A stretch of 64,000 nucleotides of DNA, taken from assembly GCF_029439455.1 (NCBI RefSeq), contig NZ_JAQFVG010000251.1:1-64000 (forward strand), read 5' to 3'. The DNA is from Caballeronia sp. BR00000012568055 (GTDB taxonomy: Bacteria; Pseudomonadota; Gammaproteobacteria; Burkholderiales; Burkholderiaceae). Position numbers and translations under genes: made by a program. The notes beneath the pieces are model-generated. The model saw nothing but the letters and a program-made list of their open reading frames with translations, was not told where the DNA came from and made no database searches. Below, piece after piece: positions 10,267 to 19,448 of the stretch (positions are counted from its first letter, which is position 1; every line of letters starts with the position of its first letter).

Positions 10267-11883
10267 TCAATACTTCGGCGTATAAGCCGCCTGCTTAATA
10301 TGCTCCACCAGATTCGCGGGCCTTTCCACGCGCGCGAACCCATGATCGAAGATATATTCCGCTACCGATGCCGCCACGTGCATCGACGCTTCGAAAATCC
10401 GGCTTTGCGGCGGATAGATCAAACCCTTCTCAAGACTCTCATCGCTGACCTGTTCCGCGACCGCCTTCGCCGCGATGATGAACATCTCCTCCGTCACGCG
10501 CGTCGATTCTGTCGCGAACACAGCCATGCCCATCGCAGGGAAAATATAGACATTGTTGCCCTGACCCGGCACGAACGTGCGTCCTTCGATTTCCACTGGC
10601 CCGAACGGACTGCCGCTTGCGAAGATCGCCTGACCCTTCGACCACCGATACGCCTCTTCCGCCGTGCATTCCGAACGCGATGTCGGATTGGAATAAGGAA
10701 AGATGATCGGCCTTTCGTTCAACTCACTCATCGCTTCGATCACCGGTTGACTAAAGAGCTTAGGCACTGTACTTACGCCGATAATCCCAGTCGGTTTTAA
10801 CGCACGCACCGCATCGACGAAAGTATCGATAGGCGCGTGATCCATCGCGAAGACCTTCTGAAAATCCGCCAGATCGGTGCGTGAATTCACCATCAATCCA
10901 TTCACATCGAACAGCATGTTTTGCTTGCGCGCGCTGTCGATATCCATGCCTTCGAGTGCCATCGCCTGGCTGATCAATTCGGCGATGCCCGTCGCTGCCG
11001 ATCCGCCGCCGAGAAACAAGAAGCGCTGATCGGTGAGCTTTTGCTTAGAGATGCGAAGCGCTGCATAGATGCCCGCAAGTGCGACGGCGGCGGTGCCTTG
11101 AATATCGTCGTTATAGGTGCAGACTTTATCCTTGTAGCGCGCAAGCAAAGGCACCGCGTTGAAGTTCGCGAAGTCTTCCCATTGGATGCAGCACTTTGGA
11201 TAAATCTCCTGCACGGCGCTGACGAATTCATCGACGAAGGCGTGATAGTCGTCGCCACGTACGCGTTCATGCCGCGAGCCAAGATACAAGGGATCATCGA
11301 GCAAGGTGGCATTGTTGGTGCCGACATCCAGCGTGATGGGCAGGCAGTGCATCGGCGGCACGCCTGCACATGTTGTATAAAGCGCGAGTTTGCCGATGGG
11401 AATGCCCATGCCGCCGACGCCGAGATCGCCCAGACCGAGAATGCGCTCGCCATCCGTCACCACGATAAATCGCACATCCGGCTCGGGCCAGTTGCGCAGA
11501 ATATCCTTCACGCGGCCGCGCGCGCTGATCGGAATATACAAGCCGCGCGTGGCCCGGAAAACGTGATCGAATTTCTGACACGCTTCACCGACTGTCGGCG
11601 TATAAACAATCGGCATATACGTCGCCGGATCGGACATCAATAAGGCATAAAAAAGGGTTTCAGTACGCGCCTGAAGATCGGAGAGAAAGAGGTATTTTTG
11701 AAGGTCGTTGTCGAGCTGTTCGAGTTGCGCATGCGTGCGCGCGACCTGAAGTTCGAGCGTGCTTACACCCGGCGGCAACAAACCTTCCAGCCGATACTGC
11801 TCGCGCTCCGCCTGCGTGAACGCGGAACCATGATTGAGCCGCGGATTGCGGAGGATGTCATAGCCGTGGGCTTGCGTGGACAT
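10267..11883 (-). CDS. NAD-dependent malic enzyme (malate dehydrogenase, decarboxylating)
   Basis: 538-residue cytoplasmic enzyme converting malate to pyruvate and CO2 with NAD(P)H. The N-terminal malic domain contains YMPIVYTPTVGEACQKF with the catalytic Tyr. WEDFANFNA and TYNDDIQGTAAV supply acid/metal and substrate residues, and FLFLGGGSAATGIAEL begins the nucleotide-binding domain. The length fits the large MaeA/SfcA type and there is no phosphotransacetylase tail as in MaeB. ATG 11883 has AGGAG just upstream; the frame extends further but without family similarity. It is divergent from an AEC transporter that may import its substrate. Confidence 0.92.
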   Translation of the reverse strand: MSTQAHGYDILRNPRLNHGSAFTQAEREQYRLEGLLPPGVSTLELQVARTHAQLEQLDNDLQKYLFLSDLQARTETLFYALLMSDPATYMPIVYTPTVGEACQKFDHVFRATRGLYIPISARGRVKDILRNWPEPDVRFIVVTDGERILGLGDLGVGGMGIPIGKLALYTTCAGVPPMHCLPITLDVGTNNATLLDDPLYLGSRHERVRGDDYHAFVDEFVSAVQEIYPKCCIQWEDFANFNAVPLLARYKDKVCTYNDDIQGTAAVALAGIYAALRISKQKLTDQRFLFLGGGSAATGIAELISQAMALEGMDIDSARKQNMLFDVNGLMVNSRTDLADFQKVFAMDHAPIDTFVDAVRALKPTGIIGVSTVPKLFSQPVIEAMSELNERPIIFPYSNPTSRSECTAEEAYRWSKGQAIFASGSPFGPVEIEGRTFVPGQGNNVYIFPAMGMAVFATESTRVTEEMFIIAAKAVAEQVSDESLEKGLIYPPQSRIFEASMHVAASVAEYIFDHGFARVERPANLVEHIKQAAYTPKY

Positions 11884-12014
11884 GTGCGTGCTCCTCGTGA
11901 CGTTGAGCGTGAAATGACATTGAAAAGCGCCATCGCTCGTCATAGTGTAGACATGCTTAGCGATCGAGTCAGCGAAGATGCCACGTATAAGTCTGAGAAA
12001 AGGAGATCATCGTT

Positions 12015-12926
12015 ATGCAGCTAGCCGGCACGATCCTTCCGATCTTTGCGATCATCCTCACCGGATGGCTGGCGGGCGCATACGGCTATATTCCGCGCGA
12101 ACTGTCGGGACCGTTGATGCGCTTCGCGTATTACGTCGCCATGCCCGCGCTGGTGTTTTTGACTATCGCCGATGAGCGGCTTCGCGCCTTGCTCGACTGG
12201 CGTTTTATCGCCGCGTTCGGCGGTGGATCGATGCTGTGTTTCGTGGCGATGATGCTGTTCGCGCGCGTCGCAAGAGGCGCGAATCTGCGCACGAGCGCAA
12301 TGCTCGCGGCGGCGGTATCGATGACCAATACGGGCTTCGTCGCGCTGCCGATATTGAAGACGCTATACGGTCAGCCCGGCGTGTTGGCCGCTGCGATCGC
12401 GACGGTGTTCGTCGGCGCGATCATGTTTCCGGTACTGGTGATTCTGCTCGAAATGGATCGCGGCGAGTCGGCGCGCTTCGCGGTCGTCGCGCGGCAGATC
12501 GCGACCAATCCCGTCATTCTGGCGACTATCGGCGGGTTGATCTGGTCTTTGATCGGACTGAAGTTGTACGGGCCGTTTGCATCGTTTTTGTCGATACTCG
12601 GCGAAGGATTGACGCCGTGCGCGTTATTCGCAATCGGACTCGAACTCACGGTGAAAGAGTTGCGCAAAGGCATGACGTTCTATGCGGTGCTGACCGCATT
12701 GAAACTGCTCGTCATGCCGTTGATCGTCTACGCGTTATGTCTTGCGTGCCGGCTCGATCACACGGCGACGATTGCCGCCGTGGTGTGCGCCGCCGTGCCG
12801 ACTGCAAAGAGCGCCTATGTGCTCGCCGTCGAATACGATGTCGAGAAACAGGTCGTCGGCGCGGTTATATCGATGAGCACGCTGTTCTCCGTGCTTACTT
12901 TGCTGGCGTGGTTGTATGTGCTTTAG
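12015..12926 (+). CDS. AEC-family (auxin efflux carrier) transporter
   Basis: 303-residue inner-membrane carrier with about ten predicted helices in two halves, the second half beginning near residue 160. PF03547 family members move malate, malonate and other organic acids in bacteria. AAGGAG lies eight bases before ATG 12015. Its divergent pairing with the malic enzyme suggests an organic acid substrate, but orientation (import or export) cannot be read from sequence. Its end overlaps the convergent dehydroquinase gene by four bases. Confidence 0.88.
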   Translation: MQLAGTILPIFAIILTGWLAGAYGYIPRELSGPLMRFAYYVAMPALVFLTIADERLRALLDWRFIAAFGGGSMLCFVAMMLFARVARGANLRTSAMLAAAVSMTNTGFVALPILKTLYGQPGVLAAAIATVFVGAIMFPVLVILLEMDRGESARFAVVARQIATNPVILATIGGLIWSLIGLKLYGPFASFLSILGEGLTPCALFAIGLELTVKELRKGMTFYAVLTALKLLVMPLIVYALCLACRLDHTATIAAVVCAAVPTAKSAYVLAVEYDVEKQVVGAVISMSTLFSVLTLLAWLYVL

Positions 12927-13363
12927 CGCGCTTTCGCTGCCGATACCGCCGCACGCAACGCCAGCAAATAACTATCGACACCGAAGCCGCATATCTGCCC
13001 GTTCACCACTTCGGCAAACACGGAGTGATGCCGAAACGCTTCCCGCGCGTGAATATTCGACATATGCACTTCGACGATCGGCACGGTCATAATGGCGAGC
13101 GCATCGCGGATGCCGTAGCTGTAGTGCGTCCACGCGCCGGCGTTGATTAGCACGGCATCGACGCCATCGGTAAAGGCTTGGTGGATGCGTTCGCACATCT
13201 CGCCTTCGTGATTCGTCTGAAAGCTATCGACCTCGGCATTGAGTTCGCGGCCGAGCGCCTTGAGTTTGTCGTCGATTTCAGCGAGCGTGATGGTGCCGTA
13301 TTGCGCAGGATCGCGCTTGCCGAACATATTGTGATTGACGCCGTGAAGCATGAGTACGTTCAT
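12923..13363 (-). CDS. Type II 3-dehydroquinate dehydratase, variant subgroup
   Basis: 146-residue AroQ-fold protein. The catalytic loop reads HGVNHNMFGKRDPAQYG with Arg17 and Tyr22, where most enzymes read NGPNLNLLGxREPxxYG. Downstream, INAGAWTHYSYGIRDAL and EVHMSNIHARE keep the active-site Asn, His, His and Ser. So the catalytic set is retained but the lid and binding loops differ. It lies 21 bases downstream of a Gfo/Idh/MocA oxidoreductase gene, which suggests a catabolic (quinate or shikimate side) role rather than the housekeeping aromatic pathway. The assignment to the fold is firm; the substrate is less so. Confidence 0.82.
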   Translation of the reverse strand: MNVLMLHGVNHNMFGKRDPAQYGTITLAEIDDKLKALGRELNAEVDSFQTNHEGEMCERIHQAFTDGVDAVLINAGAWTHYSYGIRDALAIMTVPIVEVHMSNIHAREAFRHHSVFAEVVNGQICGFGVDSYLLALRAAVSAAKAR

Positions 13364-13384
13364 TTGATTAGTGTCCCTATCTAT

Positions 13385-14437
13385 TTAGTCGCGCGGCAAT
13401 TCGACGACGGTGCCATGCGTGGCCGCCGTCACGATGGCTTCGGTCACGAGCAAGTTTCTGAGTCCATCGCGCGCAGATACCAACGGCTTCACTTCGCCGC
13501 GCGCGACCGCACCGAAGTGCTCCATCTGATGTTTGATCGGATCGTCCCGCACCATGCCGACGATGCCCGTTTCGAAGGGTTTCCACCATGAGCGGTCTTC
13601 ATCGCGTGCATAGGTTTTCAGGCGCATAGTTGGGATTGCCAGGCTTCCGTTGGTTCCGGCGACGAGATAGCAATCTTCATCGTCGTAAGTGGGATAAGCC
13701 TTGTTTTCCTGCGATGTCTGCTCCCAGCTGCGCGCGCTCGCCGCCGTATCCGAGAGCAGGAAGGTGCCGAGCACGCCGTTCTCGAAGCGTAAATTGATGG
13801 CGACGGTATCTTCCACCGCGAAGCCGCGCGTTTCGTGCGATTTGAACGCCTGCACCGCGACGATATCGCCGCACATCATGCGCAGGTTGTGGACCTCGTG
13901 AATCATGTTCAGCAGAATCGGACCAGCGCCGATTTCACGACGCCACGGGGCATCGGCGAAATAGTGGTCGGGCTTCAGGAACATGGCCGTGCCGGTGACC
14001 GCGACCAGCCGCCCGAGCACGCCGGATTCGACCACCTGACGCGCTTTCGCCATGATCGGGCTGTGCGCGCGATGATGGCCGATCAGCACCGCCACGCCTG
14101 CATCGTCAACCGCGCGCACGAGGGATTGCGCTTCCGCCACGGTCGGCGCGATGGGCTTTTCGAGCAGCATCGGTACGTGTGCTTCGAGCGCTTGCATCGC
14201 GTGCGGCACGTGAAGCTGATTCGGCGTTGCCAGCACGATGCCATCGGGCTTGTCCTTCGCGAACAATTCGTCGAGCGTGGCGTGCAGCGGCACATTGGCT
14301 TGTTCCGCCAGCGCTTTCGCGGCGGGCGAAGGATCGACGATAGCCGACAGCGCGCGCGTGCCGCTTTGCTGAATTGCGCCGATATGCGCCTGTCCGATAT
14401 AACCCGCGCCCGCCACCGCGATGCGTGTCTTGCTCAT
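13385..14437 (-). CDS. Gfo/Idh/MocA-family oxidoreductase
   Basis: 350-residue NAD(P)-dependent dehydrogenase. The N-terminus has the Rossmann motif VAGAGYIGQAHI, and EKPIAPT carries the conserved Lys of the family; the C-terminal alpha/beta domain follows from about residue 125. ATG 14437 is preceded by GGAGA, and the open frame upstream is non-coding in character. It is the first gene of a two-gene operon with the variant dehydroquinase and is divergent from a LysR gene. The substrate is not evident; a cyclitol, shikimate-type ring or sugar is plausible. Confidence 0.85.
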   Translation of the reverse strand: MSKTRIAVAGAGYIGQAHIGAIQQSGTRALSAIVDPSPAAKALAEQANVPLHATLDELFAKDKPDGIVLATPNQLHVPHAMQALEAHVPMLLEKPIAPTVAEAQSLVRAVDDAGVAVLIGHHRAHSPIMAKARQVVESGVLGRLVAVTGTAMFLKPDHYFADAPWRREIGAGPILLNMIHEVHNLRMMCGDIVAVQAFKSHETRGFAVEDTVAINLRFENGVLGTFLLSDTAASARSWEQTSQENKAYPTYDDEDCYLVAGTNGSLAIPTMRLKTYARDEDRSWWKPFETGIVGMVRDDPIKHQMEHFGAVARGEVKPLVSARDGLRNLLVTEAIVTAATHGTVVELPRD

Positions 14438-14532
14438 GCCTGTCTCCGTTATATGAATCGCAATGACGCACAGAATAAAGTCAACCGATGCGCTTACAAT
14501 GCGTGCATCCTTCACTTCACTCATTCCAAATC

Positions 14533-15456
14533 GTGAATAATGATTGGGATCTCATCGACCTGAAAGTGTTCTGCGAAGTGGCGCGGCGCTCGAGTTTCGT
14601 GGCGGCGGCCACCGAACTCGGCATTTCACCGGCGTACGTCAGCAAGCGCGTGGCGGATCTGGAAAAGGCGCTCGGCGTGACGCTGTTTCATCGCACCACG
14701 CGGCGCGTGCGCATCAGCGATTCGGGCGAGGCGGCGTATGCGTGGGCGCGCAAGGTGCTCGAAGCGGTGGACGGACTGAACGACAGCGTCGCGCATACGG
14801 AGACGCGTCTGACGGGCGAGTTGCGCATCAGTTCGAGTCTGCGGCTGGGCCGCAATCATTTGTCGCCGATTCTCGCGGAACTGCATCGCGCGCATCCGGA
14901 CCTTGAAATCTGGCTGGAATTGATGGATCGGCGTGTCGATCTGTTGGCGGAAGGCTTCGATATCGATATCCGAATGGGCGAAGTGTCGGAGCCGCATCTG
15001 GTGACGCATCTTGTGGTGGAGAACGCGCGCGTGCTGTGCGCCGCGCCGGAATATCTCGCCAAACGCGGCACGCCGAAGACGATTGCTGAACTCGCCGGGC
15101 ACGATTGTCTGCTTTACCGCGAGCGGCATCAGACGTTCGGTGTGTGGCGTTTGCAAGGGCCGCAGGGAATCGAAGCGGTGAAGGTGACCGGGCCGATCGG
15201 CTCGAATCACAGCGATATCGTGAGCAATTGGGCGCTGGCGGGGCACGGCATCATTCTGCTCAATGGTTGGGATGTCGCGCCCGCGCTCAAGTCGGGGAGA
15301 TTGCAGCGCGTGTTGCCGGAGTATCGGCAGGAGGCGAATGTGTGGGCGGTGACGGCGGCGCGCTTGCAGACATCGCCCAAGCTGAGGACGTGTACGAACT
15401 TTATTATGAAGCGGTTGAGGAAGGGGCCGTTTGCGTTGGATACGTCGGTGGGGTGA
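14533..15456 (+). CDS. LysR-family transcriptional regulator
   Basis: About 307 residues from GTG 14533 (VNNDWDLIDLKVFCEV). The winged helix-turn-helix (SFVAAATELGISPAYVSKRV) is followed by the linker helix and a LysR substrate-binding domain resembling the DmlR/PecT side of the family. No strong Shine-Dalgarno is visible, so the start is uncertain. It is divergent from the oxidoreductase-dehydroquinase operon and is the natural candidate to activate it. Confidence 0.88.
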   Translation: MNNDWDLIDLKVFCEVARRSSFVAAATELGISPAYVSKRVADLEKALGVTLFHRTTRRVRISDSGEAAYAWARKVLEAVDGLNDSVAHTETRLTGELRISSSLRLGRNHLSPILAELHRAHPDLEIWLELMDRRVDLLAEGFDIDIRMGEVSEPHLVTHLVVENARVLCAAPEYLAKRGTPKTIAELAGHDCLLYRERHQTFGVWRLQGPQGIEAVKVTGPIGSNHSDIVSNWALAGHGIILLNGWDVAPALKSGRLQRVLPEYRQEANVWAVTAARLQTSPKLRTCTNFIMKRLRKGPFALDTSVG

Positions 15457-15460
15457 GCGC

Positions 15461-15952
15461 TCAGAAGCGCTTCGTCATCAGCAGCGAATCGAAATAAATC
15501 CCGTCGATTTTCAGTGCTCTTGGCTCTGTCGCGTACACGCTGAAACCCACCGCTTCGTATAGCCGGATCGCTGCGGCGTTATCCGGCGAACAGTGAAGCG
15601 TGAGTTCTTCGACACGCGTTTTCGCATAGTCGATTATCTCAAGGACCAGCGCCGCCGCCAGCCCCGTTCCGCGCGCGACAGGGCGCACATACATGCCCCA
15701 GAGCGTGCCCTTGTGCTTCATCTTCGCGCCTGTCGGCACCATCAGCCCGGCCACGCCTGCAAGCGATCCATTGTCGAGAAACGCGCCGAACACGGCATGA
15801 TCGATCACGCGCGCGCGAAACCACGCGTCGGGCTGCGCGCGTTCGTCTTCGTAATCGGCACCGAATGCGGACGGGTGAAGCTGCAATCCTTCGAGCCGGA
15901 TTTCGCGGAAGGCGTGAGTATCAACTTCGGTCAGGCGGCGAATGGAAGGCAT
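15461..15952 (-). CDS. GNAT-family N-acetyltransferase
   Basis: 163-residue cytoplasmic acetyl-CoA-dependent transferase. Motif A appears as MYVRPVARGTGLAAALV (R-G-T-G-L pyrophosphate loop), and NAAAIRLYEAVGF is motif B. It converges on the LysR gene with a four-base gap. The substrate is unknown; nothing nearby defines it. Confidence 0.88.
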   Translation of the reverse strand: MPSIRRLTEVDTHAFREIRLEGLQLHPSAFGADYEDERAQPDAWFRARVIDHAVFGAFLDNGSLAGVAGLMVPTGAKMKHKGTLWGMYVRPVARGTGLAAALVLEIIDYAKTRVEELTLHCSPDNAAAIRLYEAVGFSVYATEPRALKIDGIYFDSLLMTKRF

Positions 15953-15993
15953 GACGTATGAGCGACGATAAATGACTCATCTTACCGACACGC

Positions 15994-16938
15994 TCAAAAC
16001 GTCACCGTCGCAATCACCGTATCGCTATAACTTCCCGGTGGCGGCGTGACCTGCGGCAACACGCGCGCATAGACCGGAATCGTCTGCGCCGATCCGTTGC
16101 CCGTGCCGCTTACCGTCGTCGTTCCAGACGTTCCATCGCCCCACGGCGTCGAATAACTCGATGTCGTATATAACCCGTACGCGATCTGTTCCGTTCCGCC
16201 AGTGCGCGTCATATTGCGCGTCGCGCCGCCCGACAGCGATATTGTGTAAGCCGCCGTATTCGTACATGTCACCGTCACGCCACCCGCTGCGCTCAGCGTC
16301 GTCTTGAGCAAACCCTGCGTGCCGAAGTCGATATTCGCCGCGTAAATCGAACAATCGTTGACCACGCTCGCCGTCACCGGAAACGAAAACGATCCCGTCA
16401 GCAGCGGAATCGCGAGGCAGTCCAACAGCGTTCCCGTCGATACCGTCGTCTGCAATCCAATTGCCGCCGATGCCCCGAACGATGCGCTATAACTGCCCGG
16501 CACCGCGCCCGTCTGCGGACTCATCAGCTTCCCGTACACGGTGACGGTCGTATCGATCTTGCCCGCCGTCACCGGTAAATCGAACGCCGCCGCCGGAAAA
16601 CCCGCAGGCGCGAGCGTGCTTCCGACGATATTGGTGCCAGCCGAATCGGTATAAAGGTTGTACTGCAAAGTATTTGTGCCGCTCGTCATATAGCGAGGTG
16701 AGTAACTCGTCTGCCCGACGCCCGGCCCGATGCTGATGCACACGCGCGCCTTCGCAAGCAATCCTGTGCATTTGATCGCGATGGTCCCCGACACCGTCGC
16801 CGCCGTGCTGATCGGGCTGAACGAGCCGAACGCCAGCCCCGTCGATGTCGCTGAACAAAGCTGCGCATGTGCATTATTCGCGGCAAATCCGCCGCAAATC
16901 AGAATCACGAGCAAAAGCACACGGCGCAGCAGATTCAT
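15994..16938 (-). CDS. Csu-type tip adhesin (two spore coat U domains)
   Basis: 314 residues: a signal peptide to about residue 25 (cleavage near AHAQ), then two SCPU/spore coat protein U domains (about residues 27-170 and 180-314), each with the N-terminal Cys pattern and the closing beta strand of archaic pilins. Two-domain SCPU proteins such as CsuE form the tip of archaic pili. ATG 16938 overlaps the usher stop (ATGA). It is the last gene of the pilus operon. Its second domain lacks an obvious donor extension, as expected of a tip subunit. Confidence 0.85.
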   Translation of the reverse strand: MNLLRRVLLLVILICGGFAANNAHAQLCSATSTGLAFGSFSPISTAATVSGTIAIKCTGLLAKARVCISIGPGVGQTSYSPRYMTSGTNTLQYNLYTDSAGTNIVGSTLAPAGFPAAAFDLPVTAGKIDTTVTVYGKLMSPQTGAVPGSYSASFGASAAIGLQTTVSTGTLLDCLAIPLLTGSFSFPVTASVVNDCSIYAANIDFGTQGLLKTTLSAAGGVTVTCTNTAAYTISLSGGATRNMTRTGGTEQIAYGLYTTSSYSTPWGDGTSGTTTVSGTGNGSAQTIPVYARVLPQVTPPPGSYSDTVIATVTF

Positions 16939-19442
16939 CGTGTCACCTTCGTGCAGACGTAGGGGCCGAGCGTATCGAGCGCATTGCCGGCGGCGGGTTC
17001 GAACGCGACGTCCAGCTGACATGCGCCGCTGCCGTCCGCGCCGTTCCATTGCGCTAGCAGATGATTATGCGGCTTGAGATCATCGATGAAGGTCAGGCCG
17101 TCGTAGCCGATCATGTATTGCTTGCCGGTTTCCGTGACGGTCGCGTGCGCGCCGGGCGCGAGCGGACGGCCTTTTTCATCGACGAGACGCAGTTGTGCGC
17201 CGCTGTAATTCTGAATCATAAAACGCGCCAGCACGCCTGCGCGCGCCTGCGGCGTCACGTTCAGGCTGGTCGAACTGATCGACGTGGTCGCGGGCAGACC
17301 GAGCGGATCGATCGACAGATGGTTCGAATCGTAAGGCAGCAGGTTCGGCACGAGCAAGTGACCCGAACCGTTCGTCATGCCAATCAATCGGTTCTCGTGC
17401 AGCACGGGCACGTTCGGCATGCCGTTGGTATCCACCACCGCAAAAGCCTCGTCGATACGCCTTCCCGCCAGCACATCGCCCGCCATCAGCACGATCGAAC
17501 CGGAGCCGTCGAGTTCCGTCGATGTATGGCCGCGATTCTGATACACCGAGCCGATCAGGTCGCCGTAGCGGCTGCGATACGTGCCTTGCGCGAGACCAAT
17601 GGTGTTCTGATCCTGCTGCCCGCCTTGCACCTGCCAGCCGAAGCCGCCGTCATAATCGGGCGTGCGGGTGAGCGAGGCGTTGGCCATCGGCGAATGATGA
17701 TCGAAACCGCCCGAGACGCTTGCATTGATATTGCCGCCGATCGGCATGCTCAGTGCTACGAACAATCCCGTATTTTTGGTCGTGCCGAAATCGCGATAAA
17801 GACTCGTCGAAAGCGCAACGCTGCCGCCGATCGTCGATGAATACGACAGCGAGCCGATGCGTGAATGTCCGGTGTAGTCGTCATCGACGCCGACGTAGGT
17901 GACGCTGATCGAAGCGGGCATATCGCCGAGCTTGATCGGCGTGGCGATAGTCGCGCGTTCGGTATTGCGCGGCACGGGCGTGCCTTCGCTGGACGCGAGA
18001 TCGCCGTAACGGGACGTCGCGTGCTGAACCTGCATATCGACCGATAACGCCGGCGCGCGATATTGCCAGCCCGCCGTGAATTGCGCGCCGGTGCCGGAAA
18101 CGGTCGTCAGTTGCGGCTGCACGAGCGTGCCGTCGGCGTCGTAGTAGCCGGTGACGGGCGCGCTCACCTTGCCCGTGCTCGCCGCCGCCGACACATTCAC
18201 CACGCCGAACGCGCCCGCGCGAATCAACGTGCCCGCGCCGAGGTTGACGATGCCGCGCGTCGCTTCCATATGCGCCTCGACGGTCAGCAACTGCCACACG
18301 CCGCGCCTGAGCGATCCTGAAAGCGACGGCTCGCTCGTATAGTTCATCGATTCCAGCCCGTAGGAGCGGCGCACGAAGCCCGCTTCCATCGAAAAATCCG
18401 TCAGGCCGGGGGCGAGCAGGCGCGAGTCCATGTAGAGCGGCACGGTGGTCATCACGTTGCGGCCGAGCGCATCGCGCGTGACGATGGTGGCTTCGCCTGC
18501 GCCCGTCACGGCCGGCACCGCGTTGATGACGAACGGGCCGGACGCGGTGTTGCCGCTGTATTGACGCACGTTGTTCACGTAGAGATCCACAGCGGTCGGC
18601 ACTGCGGCCGAGCCGCCCAGCAAGGGCACCGGATACGTGACGAGATCCGGCCGCAGCGAGAAATCGCGCGACACTTGCACGCCGCCCATGCGCACCGGAC
18701 GCGTCCACGAAAGCGAAGAACTGATCGTGTCGCCCACGCGCGTGGTGACCATGGTGTCGGGATCGGAATGCCGCCATGAAGTATCGAGGCGCGTGTAACC
18801 CATGCGCGCGCCGTATCGGTAAGCGGTGCCGGTATTGCTGAACGTGCCGCCCGGATAAAAGAAGCGTTCCTCGCTAAACAGACCGAAGCGCGACTGATCC
18901 TGCGGCTGCACGGTAAACTCGTAGTTGATGAGCGCGCCGGTCGCGGTGGACGTCACCTTGCGGCGCTGCGTGATATCGCCGAGCGTGGCGGGCACGCGGC
19001 TCGCATCGCTCACCTGAATATCGATCCGCTGCTGTTCCGGCCGATACACATACGACAGCCCCGCAATCGTCGCCAGCGCCACGCGGCCTTGTGCATCGGC
19101 GGGCGCGGTGCCGCTGAGAATGCCCACTTCGGCCAGCTCCTCGGAACGCGCATAGAACGCGCCGCCGATCATCTCGAACTGCGCCACCTGTTCCGTCGAT
19201 ACCCCGTTGATCACCACTTCGAGATACAGCGCGCCATCGCGCGTGGCGCTCGCCGTCCCCGGAACCGCCGATGCCGCTGGCACCGCCCACGCCGCATGCA
19301 CGGCGAAGGCCAGCGTCGCGCCGGCCGCGAGCGCAGCAGGCCAACGATTGCGCAAAGGCGCACGCAAACCCGCGCACGATCGTTTGCTCGGCTGGGCGCG
19401 CGCGGTCCTCCGTCCGCACACGGCTGGGTCCCGGAGTTTCAC
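16935..19442 (-). CDS. Archaic fimbrial outer-membrane usher (CsuD-like)
   Basis: 835-residue outer-membrane assembly platform for the pilus. GTG 19442 lies six bases after the chaperone stop. A long basic leader precedes a signal peptide ending near AAWAVPAAS, then a PapC N-terminal domain (about residues 65-190), a beta-barrel with plug (about 200-680) and a C-terminal domain with a Cys pair near the end (GSGACQLD and PYVCTKV). Length and domain order match CsuD/FimD-type ushers. The long basic N-terminal segment before the signal peptide is unusual, so the true start may be further in. Confidence 0.88.
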   Translation of the reverse strand: MKLRDPAVCGRRTARAQPSKRSCAGLRAPLRNRWPAALAAGATLAFAVHAAWAVPAASAVPGTASATRDGALYLEVVINGVSTEQVAQFEMIGGAFYARSEELAEVGILSGTAPADAQGRVALATIAGLSYVYRPEQQRIDIQVSDASRVPATLGDITQRRKVTSTATGALINYEFTVQPQDQSRFGLFSEERFFYPGGTFSNTGTAYRYGARMGYTRLDTSWRHSDPDTMVTTRVGDTISSSLSWTRPVRMGGVQVSRDFSLRPDLVTYPVPLLGGSAAVPTAVDLYVNNVRQYSGNTASGPFVINAVPAVTGAGEATIVTRDALGRNVMTTVPLYMDSRLLAPGLTDFSMEAGFVRRSYGLESMNYTSEPSLSGSLRRGVWQLLTVEAHMEATRGIVNLGAGTLIRAGAFGVVNVSAAASTGKVSAPVTGYYDADGTLVQPQLTTVSGTGAQFTAGWQYRAPALSVDMQVQHATSRYGDLASSEGTPVPRNTERATIATPIKLGDMPASISVTYVGVDDDYTGHSRIGSLSYSSTIGGSVALSTSLYRDFGTTKNTGLFVALSMPIGGNINASVSGGFDHHSPMANASLTRTPDYDGGFGWQVQGGQQDQNTIGLAQGTYRSRYGDLIGSVYQNRGHTSTELDGSGSIVLMAGDVLAGRRIDEAFAVVDTNGMPNVPVLHENRLIGMTNGSGHLLVPNLLPYDSNHLSIDPLGLPATTSISSTSLNVTPQARAGVLARFMIQNYSGAQLRLVDEKGRPLAPGAHATVTETGKQYMIGYDGLTFIDDLKPHNHLLAQWNGADGSGACQLDVAFEPAAGNALDTLGPYVCTKVTR

Positions 19443-19448
19443 GACGGC

